36,781 nucleotides of DNA from Acinetobacter portensis (GCF_009372215.1 NZ_LWRV01000083.1:1-36781); one strand, 5' to 3'; positions 25,361 through 34,576 are shown, counted from the stretch's first letter. Numbers and translations: made by a program. The notes: generated by a model not told the origin, from the sequence alone.

Positions 25361-26920
25361 TTAACGACGAGATTTAAATGACACATCTGCATGACGTGGT
25401 CGGAATTTTAATCCTAATAACAATAGAAGTAATGAGAAGATCAATACAGGCCAATCACTTAAGCGTGTATAAAGCGTTTCACCTTGCATTGCAGGGAGGT
25501 CACCACGTAATACCATTGATTGATCCATAGGTGCTCGCTTAACAATTTGACCCTTTTCATTAATAAAAGCAGTCACACCTGTATTGGTTGCACGTATAAA
25601 CCAACGACCATTTTCTTTGGCGCGCATTTGTACCATTTGTAAATGTTGTTGTGGGCCCACAGTTCCTTTAAACCAAGCATCATTCGATACGGTAATTAAG
25701 AAATCACTGTTTTCTGCATTACGTCGGGTTAAATTTGGATAGGCAACTTCATAGCAAATTGCTGCGCCTAATTGATGGTTTTTAATCGATAGTGCATGTT
25801 GATTGTTTTCACCACGAGAAAAACCACTCATTGATGGATCATTTTGCATGGAAGGTAAAACCCAAGCCAATAAGCCAGACAATGGAATGTATTCACCAAA
25901 AGGAACTAAGCGTTGCTTTTTATATAGTCCTTCAGCTTGATTGCCCGAAGCCATAATACTGTTGTAGTACATGAGCTGGTTTTCTTGCTGAGATTGTTTG
26001 GGATCTATATAAATAATACCTGTAACCCAAGATGAATGAACACTTTTTGCCTGATTTGCCATGGCATTTAAAAAGGGCTGAATTTCAGTTTGGGGCATTG
26101 GAATAGAAGATTCAGGCCAAACAATTAAGTCGCGACCCCATTCTGTTTGCGTTAAATGGCTATAGATTTCTAAGGTTTTAACTTGATATTCTTCGAGCCA
26201 TTTACGGTCTTGAGGAATATTGCCCTGCACCAAAGAAACAGATAATGGCTTTTCATTTTTTGGTGTTACAAATTGAATGTAAGATGCACCAAACGCACCT
26301 AGCAATAAAATAGCTGAAGGAATAATCCAAAAAACACGTTTTTGAATAATTTCAACTAAAGCACAAGCAAGAATAATGACAACAAAAGAAACACCAAAAA
26401 TACCAAATAAAGGTGCGTAGCTATCTAAGAAGCGTTCGGTAAATGCATAACCGACAAAAAGCCAAGGAAAGCCTGTAAATACCCATGTTTTTGCCCATTC
26501 AAAGAATACCCAAAGTGGTGCAAATGTTAAGGGTGTTTCTGGAAAGAATCGACGGTACATCCATGTTTGAACGGCTGTAAAAAGCCCCATGACGATTGCC
26601 ATAATCGCAATCATCAGTACGCTTAATACAGAATTGGTATCACCATACACATGGATAGAGGTATAAAGCCAAAATGCCCCAACAAACCACATACCAAAAC
26701 CGTATGCCCAACCCAGAAACATTGCTTGTTTAGGATTACGTTGGCGTAAGGTTGCATAAAGTAGAGCAGGTGACAGAATTGCAAGCCACCAATAATGGTA
26801 AGGTGCTAAGGCAAAACTAAAAATACCACCTGCTAGTAAAGCAATCAGTAGAGGATAAATAAAGGGTAGTTCTTTTTGTTGTTCAGAAGCATTTAAAAAT
26901 TTATTAAAATATGTCCTCAT
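25361..26920 (-). CDS. lnt: Apolipoprotein N-acyltransferase
   Basis: Adds the third acyl chain to the N-terminal cysteine of lipoproteins at the periplasmic face of the inner membrane. The 519 residues have about six N-terminal membrane helices, a periplasmic nitrilase-like domain (about 225-485), and a final helix (about 490-508). The expected catalytic triad is visible: E270 in VWPESS, the lysine in GLYKKQRLVPFGEY (334/335), and C389 in GAAICYE. The ATG overlaps the corC stop as ATGA, so the two genes are translationally coupled. Confidence 0.96.
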   Translation of the reverse strand: MRTYFNKFLNASEQQKELPFIYPLLIALLAGGIFSFALAPYHYWWLAILSPALLYATLRQRNPKQAMFLGWAYGFGMWFVGAFWLYTSIHVYGDTNSVLSVLMIAIMAIVMGLFTAVQTWMYRRFFPETPLTFAPLWVFFEWAKTWVFTGFPWLFVGYAFTERFLDSYAPLFGIFGVSFVVIILACALVEIIQKRVFWIIPSAILLLGAFGASYIQFVTPKNEKPLSVSLVQGNIPQDRKWLEEYQVKTLEIYSHLTQTEWGRDLIVWPESSIPMPQTEIQPFLNAMANQAKSVHSSWVTGIIYIDPKQSQQENQLMYYNSIMASGNQAEGLYKKQRLVPFGEYIPLSGLLAWVLPSMQNDPSMSGFSRGENNQHALSIKNHQLGAAICYEVAYPNLTRRNAENSDFLITVSNDAWFKGTVGPQQHLQMVQMRAKENGRWFIRATNTGVTAFINEKGQIVKRAPMDQSMVLRGDLPAMQGETLYTRLSDWPVLIFSLLLLLLGLKFRPRHADVSFKSRR

Positions 26921-27756
26921 TTATGCTTAGCTCTTATGAGATGAATTGTACGTGAATCGGCTTCTAAAATAGTAAATTCCCAGTCTTCAATTTCGACAAC
27001 TTGACCTTGGAGATCACTTACTAAGCCAATTTCTTGAAGTAATAAGCCACCTACTGTTTCAACTTCATCATCTGAGAATTCAGCACTTAGAACATCGTTG
27101 AAATGTTCAATGGGTGTTAATGCTTGAACAATCCATGTGTTTGCAGTTTTAGGGTCTTCATCGGGAATAATGTATTGCGCTTCCTCGTCAATTTTGTCGT
27201 GTTCATCTTCAATTTCACCGACAATTTCTTCAAGAATATCTTCTAAAGTCACCAAACCTGAAGTTGTGCCATATTCATCAATCACAATTGCAATGTGCGT
27301 TTGTGTATTCTTAAGCATGCGCAGAACTTGGTCTGAACGCGCGCTTTCAGGCACGAATATTGGCTGACGCATAAGTGCGCGAATATCCACTTTAGTATTT
27401 GGTTCTGTTAAAAATGGCAAAAGGTCTTTCGCCAATAAAATACCCACAACATTGTCGGGTTGGTCTGAAGAGAATACAGGAAAACGTGAGTGTGCTGACT
27501 CTACAAGTACATGTAAAATATCAAGTAATTCATCATCTTCTTGTAAGCTAATCATCGCTGTACGCGGAGTCATGACTTCGCGAACTTTTGTTGCGGGAAG
27601 GTCTAAAACACCTTCAAGCATTGCAACTGTATCGGGTTCTAAAAAACGACGTGAATCTAATACTAGTTTTAGTAGCTCATCGCGAGTTTCTGGTGCTGTT
27701 CCTAACCATTTGCGTAAGCCACGCATTCCCCACGATGGGCCTGATTCCTCGTGCAT
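26917..27756 (-). CDS. corC: CorC/YbeX-type CBS-domain protein
   Basis: A cytoplasmic protein with two CBS domains (about 65-190) and a CorC/HlyC C-terminal domain (about 205-275). The motifs VREVMTPRTAM, SRFPVF and IVIDEYGTTSGLVTLEDILEEIVGE (the last at roughly 155-180) are diagnostic. It is named for an assumed role in Mg2+/Co2+ efflux with CorA, but the role is debated, and YbeX is also linked to ribosome metabolism. The start at 27756 has AGGA about 7 bases upstream. It is first in the corC-lnt pair, as in many gammaproteobacteria. A CorA-family gene is about 9 kb away in this window. Confidence 0.93.
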   Translation of the reverse strand: MHEESGPSWGMRGLRKWLGTAPETRDELLKLVLDSRRFLEPDTVAMLEGVLDLPATKVREVMTPRTAMISLQEDDELLDILHVLVESAHSRFPVFSSDQPDNVVGILLAKDLLPFLTEPNTKVDIRALMRQPIFVPESARSDQVLRMLKNTQTHIAIVIDEYGTTSGLVTLEDILEEIVGEIEDEHDKIDEEAQYIIPDEDPKTANTWIVQALTPIEHFNDVLSAEFSDDEVETVGGLLLQEIGLVSDLQGQVVEIEDWEFTILEADSRTIHLIRAKHK

Positions 27757-27792
27757 GATCTTTCCTGAAGACTCTTAAAATATAAAAATGTA

Positions 27793-27801
27793 ATTTTATC
27801 A
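27793..27801 (-). promoter_or_regulatory. Extended -10 promoter candidate for corC
   Basis: On the minus strand TGATAAAAT reads as TG-n-TAAAAT, an extended -10, about 37 bases upstream of the corC start. No -35 is clear. Confidence 0.35.
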
Positions 27802-27912
27802 TACCGAAGAAAATATAGATGTCTATCTATTAAATAGTTGCTTATTCGTATTTTATTCATCATGCATTTCAAATGTGCAACATCATTGCCTGAATAGTGA
27901 ATTCGCTGTTTA

Positions 27913-27921
27913 TGCTAGAAT
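27913..27921 (+). promoter_or_regulatory. Extended -10 promoter candidate for tusA
   Basis: TGCTAGAAT matches TG-n-TAGAAT. Transcription would start near 27928, about 23 bases before tusA. The nearest TTGCCT (27886-27891) is too far away (24 bp) to be a normal -35. Confidence 0.4.
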
Positions 27922-27950
27922 ATGCAAAGTTTAAAAATTTGAGTTTTATG

Positions 27951-28208
27951 ATGTCTGATTCATCTATTGAACCCAGTATTCAATTAAATACACGTGGTTT
28001 ACGTTGTCCTGAACCTGTCATGATGTTGCATCAAGCTATTCGCAAGTCTAAATCAGGTGATGTTGTTGAAGTCTTCGCAACAGATAATTCTACTTCTTGG
28101 GATATCCCGAAATTCTGTATGCACTTAGGTCATGAGTTGCTTTTACAAGAAGAAAAGTTAGATGAAAATGGTAATAAAGAATTCCATTATTTAGTTCAGA
28201 AAGGCTAA
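27951..28208 (+). CDS. tusA: Sulfurtransferase TusA
   Basis: A small sulfur-carrier protein that passes persulfide sulfur from IscS to the TusBCD/E relay for 2-thiouridine of tRNA, and to other acceptors. With ATG 27951 (MSDSS) the conserved cysteine of the RCPEP motif is C19, the number it has in E. coli TusA, which supports this start; ATG 27948 directly before it is the alternative. The earlier in-frame ATG at 27912 lies inside the promoter. GDVVEVFATDNSTSWDIP is the second conserved block. The ribosome binding site is weak (GAG). It is a single gene divergent from corC. Confidence 0.95.
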   Translation: MSDSSIEPSIQLNTRGLRCPEPVMMLHQAIRKSKSGDVVEVFATDNSTSWDIPKFCMHLGHELLLQEEKLDENGNKEFHYLVQKG

Positions 28209-28226
28209 ACCTAATTGATAGTTATA

Positions 28227-28255
28227 AAAAATCCCTGCACTTGGCAGGGATTTTT
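28227..28255. terminator. Bidirectional terminator between tusA and ETF-QO
   Basis: AAAAATCCCTGC (28227-28238) pairs perfectly with GCAGGGATTTTT (28244-28255) around ACTTG, with T tracts on both strands. Confidence 0.92.
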
Positions 28256-28275
28256 CTCTTGCGTGATGATCCGAA

Positions 28276-29988
28276 TTACATATTCGGATAGTTTGGACCA
28301 CCGCCACCCTCAGGTGTTATCCAAGTAATGTTTTGTGATGGGTCTTTAATATCACACGTTTTACAGTGAACACAGTTTGCAGCATTAATTTGGAAACGCT
28401 TCGAACCGTCATTTTCTTCCATAATTTCATAAACACCAGCAGGGCAGTAGCGCTGAGCAGGCTCGTCCCATTTTGGTAAGTTTACATTTACAGGAATAGA
28501 AGCATCTGTCAGTTTTAAATGTGCAGGTTGGTTTTCTTCATGTACGGTATTCGATACAAATACTGAAGACAAACGGTCAAAGGTTAACTTACCATCTGGT
28601 TTTGGATAGTTTGGTTTAACGTTCGCAGCATCAACAGATTTTAGAGCACTAAAATCAGGCACTAAGTCATGTAGAGTAAAAGGTACTTTAAATACGTTTT
28701 GGTCGATGAAATTAAATGCACCGCCACCAAATGTACCAAACTTATGCATTGCAGGGCCAAAGTTACGAGCATTATAAAGCTCTTCTTTTAACCAACTGTT
28801 GTTGAACTTTTCTGTGTATGTAGTTAACTCTTTTACAAAGAAATCTTCGCCTTCAGTTACACGAGCAACTGAAAGATCACCACCTTTTTCAACACCGGCA
28901 GCAATCGCTTCAAATACTGCTTCGCCACATAACATGCCAGATTTCATAGCCGTATGTGAGCCTTTAATTTTGGCAAAGTTTAAGAAACCAGCATCATCAC
29001 CAATTAAAGAACCACCAGGGAAGGTGAATTTCGGAAGCGAGTTAAAACCACCTTTAACCACTGCACGTGCGCCATAAGAAATACGCTTACCACCTTCAAG
29101 GAATTGTTTGATCAGTGGATGTGTTTTCCAACGTTGCATTTCCATGAATGGATACATGTGTGGATTTTGGTAAGAAAGATCAACAATCATACCCAAAGTC
29201 ACTTGGTTGTTTTCTGCGTGGTATAACCACCAACCACCTGAAGAGCCCGTTTCGCTTAAAGGCCAACCTGCACCATGCATTACCGTACCTGCTTTATGTT
29301 TAGCAGGATCGATTTCCCAAAGTTCTTTAATACCAATACCGTAATGTTGCGGATCGACATTTTTATCTAGGTTGTATTTGGCAATAAGGCGTTTGCCTAA
29401 ATGACCACGGCAACCTTCTGCAAAAATGGTGTATTTCGCATGAAGTTCATAACCAGGGGCAAAGTTATGCGTAGGTTCGCCATCTTTACCAATACCCATA
29501 TCACCTGTTTGAATACCTTTAACAGTACCATCTTCGTGATAAAGAATTTCTGAAGCTGCAAAACCAGGGAAAATAGAAACTTCTAACTCTTCTGCTTTTG
29601 TACCTAACCAACGAACAACGTTACCTAATGAAATGACATAGTTACCATCATTGTGCATGGTTTTTGGAACCATCCAATGTGGTGCTAATTGAGATTTTTC
29701 AGGAGATGTTAAGAAGTATGTTTCATCTGTAGTTACAGGAACATTTAATGGCGCACCTTCTTCTTTCCAATTTGGAAATAATTCATTGATTGCACGTGGT
29801 TCTAACACAGCACCAGAAAGAATATGCGCACCAACTTCGGAGCCCTTTTCTACGACACAAACGGAAAGATCATTTAGGTTGTTTTCAATTGCAAGTTGAC
29901 GAATTTTAATCGCTGCAGAAAGACCAGCTGGTCCTGCGCCTACGATTACTACGTCAAACTCCATCGATTCACGTTCGATGTGTTCCAT
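28276..29988 (-). CDS. Electron transfer flavoprotein-ubiquinone oxidoreductase
   Basis: A membrane-associated flavoprotein that passes electrons from ETF (fatty-acid and amino-acid oxidation) to ubiquinone. The 570 residues show an N-terminal FAD site VIVGAGPAGLSAA (GAGPAG 17-22), ILSGAVLEPRA, and a C-terminal [4Fe-4S] ferredoxin-like motif with C515, C539, C542 and C545. TWITPEGGGGPNYPNM at the end is typical of the family. The start at 29988 has GAGGAG with 6 bases of spacing. Alone on its strand; the ETF alpha and beta genes are not in this window. Confidence 0.97.
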   Translation of the reverse strand: MEHIERESMEFDVVIVGAGPAGLSAAIKIRQLAIENNLNDLSVCVVEKGSEVGAHILSGAVLEPRAINELFPNWKEEGAPLNVPVTTDETYFLTSPEKSQLAPHWMVPKTMHNDGNYVISLGNVVRWLGTKAEELEVSIFPGFAASEILYHEDGTVKGIQTGDMGIGKDGEPTHNFAPGYELHAKYTIFAEGCRGHLGKRLIAKYNLDKNVDPQHYGIGIKELWEIDPAKHKAGTVMHGAGWPLSETGSSGGWWLYHAENNQVTLGMIVDLSYQNPHMYPFMEMQRWKTHPLIKQFLEGGKRISYGARAVVKGGFNSLPKFTFPGGSLIGDDAGFLNFAKIKGSHTAMKSGMLCGEAVFEAIAAGVEKGGDLSVARVTEGEDFFVKELTTYTEKFNNSWLKEELYNARNFGPAMHKFGTFGGGAFNFIDQNVFKVPFTLHDLVPDFSALKSVDAANVKPNYPKPDGKLTFDRLSSVFVSNTVHEENQPAHLKLTDASIPVNVNLPKWDEPAQRYCPAGVYEIMEENDGSKRFQINAANCVHCKTCDIKDPSQNITWITPEGGGGPNYPNM

Positions 29989-30063
29989 GTCGGACTCCTC
30001 ATTAGTAGCGAAGGTGGCATCCGTAATTTTTCAATTCGGTGCTGCCATGAGTATTCTGTTCCC

Positions 30064-30094
30064 AGACACAAATAAATATCGTGTCTTTTATAAT
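30064..30094 (+). promoter_or_regulatory. Promoter with inverted repeat upstream of the DUF1285 gene
   Basis: A perfect -10 TATAAT lies at 30089-30094. Just upstream AGACAC (30064-30069) and GTGTCT (30081-30086) form a 6-bp inverted repeat with 11-base spacing, covering the -35 area. The -35 itself is poor. The repeat could be an operator serving this promoter or the divergent ETF-QO gene. Confidence 0.4.
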
Positions 30095-30173
30095 GTGGGC
30101 TAGTATAGTTTTAATCCGTGATCTAGCCAATTGGCTGAATCATATTATTTTTCCGTCAGTAAGGCATTCATTA

Positions 30174-30785
30174 ATGGTTAATCAAAATAATTTACCAAAT
30201 CCGACGAAAAAACGAGATATTGCCGATAATAAGAACTTAATGGGTATTGCACAATACTTAAAAGATGGACAGTCCGGTCACAAAAGGTCAATCCTACCTT
30301 TGGAGCAATGGCACCCAAAGCATTGTGGCACAATGAATCTACAGATTAAAGCGAACGGTGAATGGTGGCACGAAGGTCAATTGATCAAACGACAACCGCT
30401 CATTGATTTGTTTTCTACAGTACTTTGGAAAGAAGATGAAAAATTTTATTTAAAAACGCCTGTAGAGCAAATAGAAATAGAGGTTGAAGATGAACCGTTA
30501 TTTGTCAATCAAGTCGATTTGGTTGAAATAGAAAACAAAACATATATTCAGCTTCAAACTACAACGCAAGATCTAATTATTGTAGATGAAGAACATCCTA
30601 TTTTTATGCGTGAATATAAAGGTGAGTTGCGTCCTTATGTACATGTTCGCTTTGGAATAAATGCATTAATTCAAAGATCAGCTTTTTTTCATTTGGTCGA
30701 AATGGGCGAGTTGCAAGAAAATGAGCAAGGTGAAACTTATTTATTGCTGAAAAGTGGTGATTTTCACTTGCAATTAGGCACCTGA
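30174..30785 (+). CDS. DUF1285-family protein
   Basis: A 203-residue cytoplasmic protein of unknown function. The pattern CGTMNLQIKANGEWWHEGQLIKRQPLIDLF (given here in two parts: CGTMNLQIKANGEWWHEG, then QLIKRQPLIDLF) followed by YLKTPVEQIEIEVEDEP is diagnostic of DUF1285. The start is ATG 30174 (MVNQNN), with AAGG at 30161-30164; a GTG at 30081 would lie before the -10 sequence and can be excluded if that promoter is right. It is first in a plus-strand run with murI 46 bases downstream. Confidence 0.88.
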   Translation: MVNQNNLPNPTKKRDIADNKNLMGIAQYLKDGQSGHKRSILPLEQWHPKHCGTMNLQIKANGEWWHEGQLIKRQPLIDLFSTVLWKEDEKFYLKTPVEQIEIEVEDEPLFVNQVDLVEIENKTYIQLQTTTQDLIIVDEEHPIFMREYKGELRPYVHVRFGINALIQRSAFFHLVEMGELQENEQGETYLLLKSGDFHLQLGT

Positions 30786-30831
30786 GGTTTAAGCTTTAAC
30801 CATCTTATTTCGTGCTTTTGAATTTAAAGAT

Positions 30832-31695
30832 ATGTCTGCTATTCAACCTATTTGTCCTTTGAATGAACCGATGCCTAAGGCTAAGCCGAATGCACCTATC
30901 GGGATTTTTGACTCAGGTGTAGGGGGCTTATCTATTGCCATAGAAATCGCACGATATTTGCCAAATGAACATATTGTTTATTATGCAGATACAGCCAATG
31001 TACCTTATGGTCCACGAGATGATCAGAACATTCGTGAACTGACAGCACATGCTATTGAATGGTTATATCGACAAGGTTGCAAAGTTGCAGTTGTCGCTTG
31101 TAATACAGCATCTGCATTTAGCCTAGATTATTTACGTGAACATTATGGCGAGAACTTTCCAATTGTTGGTTTAGTTCCTGCACTTAAACCTGCGGTGCTT
31201 CAAACAACAACAAAAACCGTTGCTGTATTGGCAACACCTGCGACTTTTCGTGGAAAACTTATTAAAGATGTTATTAAGCGTTTTGCAATTCCTGCTGAAG
31301 TTTCGGTACTTCCAATTACCTGCTTAGATTTAGTGCCATTTGTTGAAGCGGGAGAACAAATGAGCGAAGCTTGTTTGACAACCCTACAAAAAATATTGAA
31401 ACCTGCTGTCGATCAAAATGCAGATTACTTGGTTTTAGGTTGTACACACTATCCATTTTTAAAACCTGCAATTCAGCATATTTTTGGCGAAAAATTAAAG
31501 CCGATTGATTCAGGGCAGGCTGTGGCGAGACAAACCTCCCGCATTTTGATTAAAAATGAGTTATTATTTGAACAGCGGTTAAATTTAAATTTTCGTATTT
31601 CATGTTTTGTCAGTGGAAATAATGCATCTGCATTAAAATCAGTTTTACAACATCTTATTCCAAATGATTTAACGTGGAAGATAAAAAATCTTTAG
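30832..31695 (+). CDS. murI: Glutamate racemase
   Basis: Makes D-glutamate for peptidoglycan by a two-cysteine racemisation. The 287 residues contain IGIFDSGVGGLS (D27, S28), YYADTANVPYG, the first catalytic cysteine C90 in VVACNTAS and the second C204 in LGCTHYPFL. The start ATG 30832 has only AAAG upstream; ATG 30871 (MPKAKPN) would remove 13 poorly conserved residues and is possible. Second gene of the run that begins with DUF1285. Confidence 0.96.
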   Translation: MSAIQPICPLNEPMPKAKPNAPIGIFDSGVGGLSIAIEIARYLPNEHIVYYADTANVPYGPRDDQNIRELTAHAIEWLYRQGCKVAVVACNTASAFSLDYLREHYGENFPIVGLVPALKPAVLQTTTKTVAVLATPATFRGKLIKDVIKRFAIPAEVSVLPITCLDLVPFVEAGEQMSEACLTTLQKILKPAVDQNADYLVLGCTHYPFLKPAIQHIFGEKLKPIDSGQAVARQTSRILIKNELLFEQRLNLNFRISCFVSGNNASALKSVLQHLIPNDLTWKIKNL

Positions 31696-31738
31696 AATTC
31701 AATGTTTAAACGTGAAATTTTGCTACGTTTAGTGAATT
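31696..31738 (+). promoter_or_regulatory. Split inverted repeat between murI and the DUF4062 gene
   Basis: AATTCA (31696-31701) pairs with TGAATT (31733-31738), and TAAACG (31707-31712) with CGTTTA (31726-31731), leaving a 5-base bulge on one side, a 1-base bulge on the other and a 13-base loop. It starts directly after the murI stop and ends 29 bases before the next gene. There is no T tract, so it is more likely a processing or regulatory structure than a terminator. Confidence 0.4.
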
Positions 31739-31767
31739 TAAAATACATAATATAGAAAGGAAACCCA

Positions 31768-32796
31768 ATGCTAGATAAGCGTTATCAGGTTTTTATCTCT
31801 ACTTCTGGAAGTGAAATGCAACCAGAACGAATTGTGTTGTCCCAAACTTTAGTAGGCATGGGTTTTTTCTCTTGGGGACTAGAACAACGTACACCTTTAA
31901 GTACGACTTTTGCACGCCGTCAAATTGATGATTGTGATTATGTGGTGATTATTTTAGGTAGCCAATATGGGCAACAATCTGTATCTGGCGTGGGATACAT
32001 GCATCTTGAATATATTTATGCAGTGACCAAACAAAAACCAATTATTGCCTTTGTGCATGAAGACCCAGATTCACGTGATGAATCTTTGCATGATGAAAAA
32101 CCTGAATTACGTGAGAAATTTAAAGAATTCAGAAAACTTATTATGCAAGAAGTCGATCAGGTTTTTACTTATCTAACAATGCGAAATTTAGAGCTTGCTG
32201 TTCGTTTGAACATGTCTCAAATTCTTGAGCGCTATCCTGTATTAGGATGGGTTCGACCGCAAAACACACAGGTTTTGAATGATGAAATTGAAGCACTCAA
32301 AGCTAAAATTGTGCAATTAGAAACAACTGCGGGTACACGAGAAGCCGATCCATTTTTGAATATTCAAAAAGTGTCTATGCATGAAGATTTTGCTTTTGAA
32401 TATCGGATGCATGCCTATCAAGATGGTAATTTCAAAGAATTGAAAGTATTAAGGCATATGACTTGGGCGCAGTTATTAAGTGTTTTAGGTGCAGCATTTA
32501 TTCATCCTACACCTGAAGATTTTTTCTCTAAGTGTATGAATGAATATTTAAATGCAACAGGCTTGGAAGATGCTCGCGACGAAATGCCTCGTGTGCATGC
32601 GGTGGCTCGTGCGCAAATCAATATTAGAGCTTTGCATACCATTAAAATGCAAATGCGTGAAAATGATTGGATTGTGCCATCGGGTCGAGATGATCGTCAG
32701 CGTATGTTGTGGAAAGTTTCGCCAAAAGCAAAACGCTTGTTGGAAAGTAACTTGTTAGATAGTAATCGGACTTTACAATTTATATCTCAGAATTAA
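31768..32796 (+). CDS. DUF4062-domain protein
   Basis: Residues about 5-97 match DUF4062: RYQVFISTSGSEMQPERIVL, a GLEQ motif, IDDCDYVVIILGSQYG (53-68), then HLEYIYA and KPIIAFVHED. This is a Rossmann-like fold related to TIR and nucleoside deoxyribosyltransferase-type proteins, often found as the N-terminal part of large signalling or defence proteins. A short coiled coil (about 168-187) links it to a C-terminal region (about 195-342) I do not recognise; it has no NTPase motif and looks helical, with a basic end resembling a winged helix (inference). The start ATG 31768 has AAAGGAAA upstream. It sits between murI and hemH in a housekeeping run, which makes a core function more likely than a mobile defence gene. 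Function unknown. Confidence 0.88.
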   Translation: MLDKRYQVFISTSGSEMQPERIVLSQTLVGMGFFSWGLEQRTPLSTTFARRQIDDCDYVVIILGSQYGQQSVSGVGYMHLEYIYAVTKQKPIIAFVHEDPDSRDESLHDEKPELREKFKEFRKLIMQEVDQVFTYLTMRNLELAVRLNMSQILERYPVLGWVRPQNTQVLNDEIEALKAKIVQLETTAGTREADPFLNIQKVSMHEDFAFEYRMHAYQDGNFKELKVLRHMTWAQLLSVLGAAFIHPTPEDFFSKCMNEYLNATGLEDARDEMPRVHAVARAQINIRALHTIKMQMRENDWIVPSGRDDRQRMLWKVSPKAKRLLESNLLDSNRTLQFISQN

Positions 32797-32866
32797 TCAA
32801 TATCAAGAATGTCTAGAAAGCTGTTAAAGTAAGCCTGTCCAATCTTATTAAAAAGAAGGCTTGATG

Positions 32867-33877
32867 ATGACTGCTGAAAAACCAAAAGTTACGATTATAC
32901 TTGCCAACTTAGGTACGCCAGATGCGCCTACAGTTCCTGCGGTTCGTCGATTTCTCAAGCAGTTTTTGTCCGATCAACGTGTTATTGAAATTCCAAAACC
33001 AATTTGGCAAATCATTTTAAACTTATTTGTTTTGCCATTTCGTCCAAAGCGTGTTGCACATGCTTATGATATGGTTTGGAACACAGATTCACCAATGCGT
33101 GAAATTCTATTGCAACAAGTTGAAGGTGTGAAAAAAACGCTGACTGCGCAATACCCTGAATTTGATTTAAATATTGTACCTGCTATGACCTATGGTAATC
33201 CGGGTATTGCATCTGTTCTAGAAAATTTAAGTAAAAATCCACAAGATCACATTATTCTTTTCCCATTATTTCCTCAATATTCGGCAACATCGACAGCACC
33301 ACTTTTTGATGCTTTTGCAAAATGGATTCCGAAACAGCGTAACTTGCCGGGTATTTCGTTTATTCGTGATTATTATCAGCATCCACTTTATATTCAATCT
33401 CTGGCGCAAAGCGTGCGTGATTATCAAAATAAACACGGTAAAGCTGAAAAGTTATTGATGTCATTTCACGGTATTCCTCAACCTTATGCAGACAAAGGCG
33501 ACCCTTATGCAGACCGTTGTCGTTTGACTGCAAAATTGGTTGCAGAAAGTCTAGGTCTTGCTGAAAACGAATGGGCAATAAGTTTCCAATCACGTTTTGG
33601 AAAGCAAGAGTGGGTAAAACCCTATACCGATGCTTTACTTGAAGATTGGGGTAAGCAAGGTGTGAAATCTGTTCAAATTATGAGCCCTGCATTTTCGGCA
33701 GATTGTTTGGAAACGCTTGAAGAACTTGCCATTCAAAATGAAGAAGTGTTTAAGAATGCAGGTGGCGAAAGCTATGCTTATATTCCTGCATTGAACTCGC
33801 GTGATGATCATTTAGAATTGCTCAATCACTTGCTTCAAGCTAATCTTGATGCATTAAAGCAAATATTAGCCCACTAA
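32867..33877 (+). CDS. hemH: Ferrochelatase
   Basis: Inserts ferrous iron into protoporphyrin IX, the last step of protoheme synthesis, at the inner face of the membrane. [34 protein letters not shown], the catalytic-histidine motif [18 protein letters not shown] (H201 from this start), QSRFG and [15 protein letters not shown] are all present. ATG 32867 is preferred because AGAAGG (32854-32859) is 7 bases upstream; ATG 32864 directly before it has only 4. No [2Fe-2S] extension is seen. It follows the DUF4062 gene by 70 bases and precedes the hydrolase gene by 20. Confidence 0.97.
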   Translation: MTAEKPKVTIILANLGTPDAPTVPAVRRFLKQFLSDQRVIEIPKPIWQIILNLFVLPFRPKRVAHAYDMVWNTDSPMREILLQQVEGVKKTLTAQYPEFDLNIVPAMTYGNPGIASVLENLSKNPQDHIILFPLFPQYSATSTAPLFDAFAKWIPKQRNLPGISFIRDYYQHPLYIQSLAQSVRDYQNKHGKAEKLLMSFHGIPQPYADKGDPYADRCRLTAKLVAESLGLAENEWAISFQSRFGKQEWVKPYTDALLEDWGKQGVKSVQIMSPAFSADCLETLEELAIQNEEVFKNAGGESYAYIPALNSRDDHLELLNHLLQANLDALKQILAH

Positions 33878-33897
33878 ATACCTGAGGTTTTCGCCAT

Positions 33898-34542
33898 ATG
33901 TTGCAAGTCAAAATTGTGCCTGTCACGGCATTCCAACAAAATTGTTCAATTGTTTGGGATTCTGAAACCAAAGAAGCTGTTTTGATTGATGCAGGTGGCG
34001 ATGCCGAAAAACTCAAAGCTGAAGTTGAAGAACTTGGTTTAACGGTAAAAGCATTGTGGTTAACGCATGGGCATTTAGATCATGCAGGGGCGGTAGGTAC
34101 GTTGAAAAAAGTGTGGTCGGTTCCTGTAATTGGTCCACATAAAGAAGATGCTTTTTGGTTAGATCAAATTCAAGAAGTTTCCGCACGTTATGGTTTTCCA
34201 ATTCCTGAAAAAGTTGAAGTCGATCAGTGGTTAGATGGTTCAGAAATTTTAAAATTGGGCGATGAAGAATTTGAGGTGCGTTTTGCACCTGGTCATACGC
34301 CAGGACATGTCATGTTCTATAACCAAAACTATAGTTTGTTGTGGACGGGCGATGTGCTATTTAAGGGTTCAATTGGTCGTACAGATTTTCCACGTGGAAA
34401 CCATCAACAATTGTTAGATTCAATTCAACGTGAATGTTTTAGCTTGCCTGATGACACTCAATTTATTTCAGGTCATGGACCTTTAAGTACGATTGGTTTT
34501 GAAAAGCAACATAATCCATTTGTAGCAAGTAAAGCGGGTTAA
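33898..34542 (+). CDS. Metallo-beta-lactamase-fold hydrolase (YcbL/glyoxalase II-like)
   Basis: A 214-residue zinc hydrolase of the glyoxalase II branch. The metal site is THGHLDHAG (H57, H59, D61, H62), with HTPGHVMFY and ISGHGPLSTIG supplying further ligands, and WTGDVLFKGSIGRTDFP the bridging aspartate. The protein lacks the C-terminal domain of full glyoxalase II, which fits the YcbL type; the physiological substrate is not known. The start ATG 33898 has GAGG about 11 bases upstream. Last gene of the DUF1285-murI-DUF4062-hemH run, followed by a palindromic terminator. Confidence 0.92.
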   Translation: MLQVKIVPVTAFQQNCSIVWDSETKEAVLIDAGGDAEKLKAEVEELGLTVKALWLTHGHLDHAGAVGTLKKVWSVPVIGPHKEDAFWLDQIQEVSARYGFPIPEKVEVDQWLDGSEILKLGDEEFEVRFAPGHTPGHVMFYNQNYSLLWTGDVLFKGSIGRTDFPRGNHQQLLDSIQRECFSLPDDTQFISGHGPLSTIGFEKQHNPFVASKAG

Positions 34543-34576
34543 TCTTTATTGAATTTTATTTGAAAATCTACGTCAT

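Noticed and set aside
27452..27778. 108-codon open frame opposite corC, serine-rich
   Set aside because: Serine-rich antisense of an acidic protein, a common artefact.
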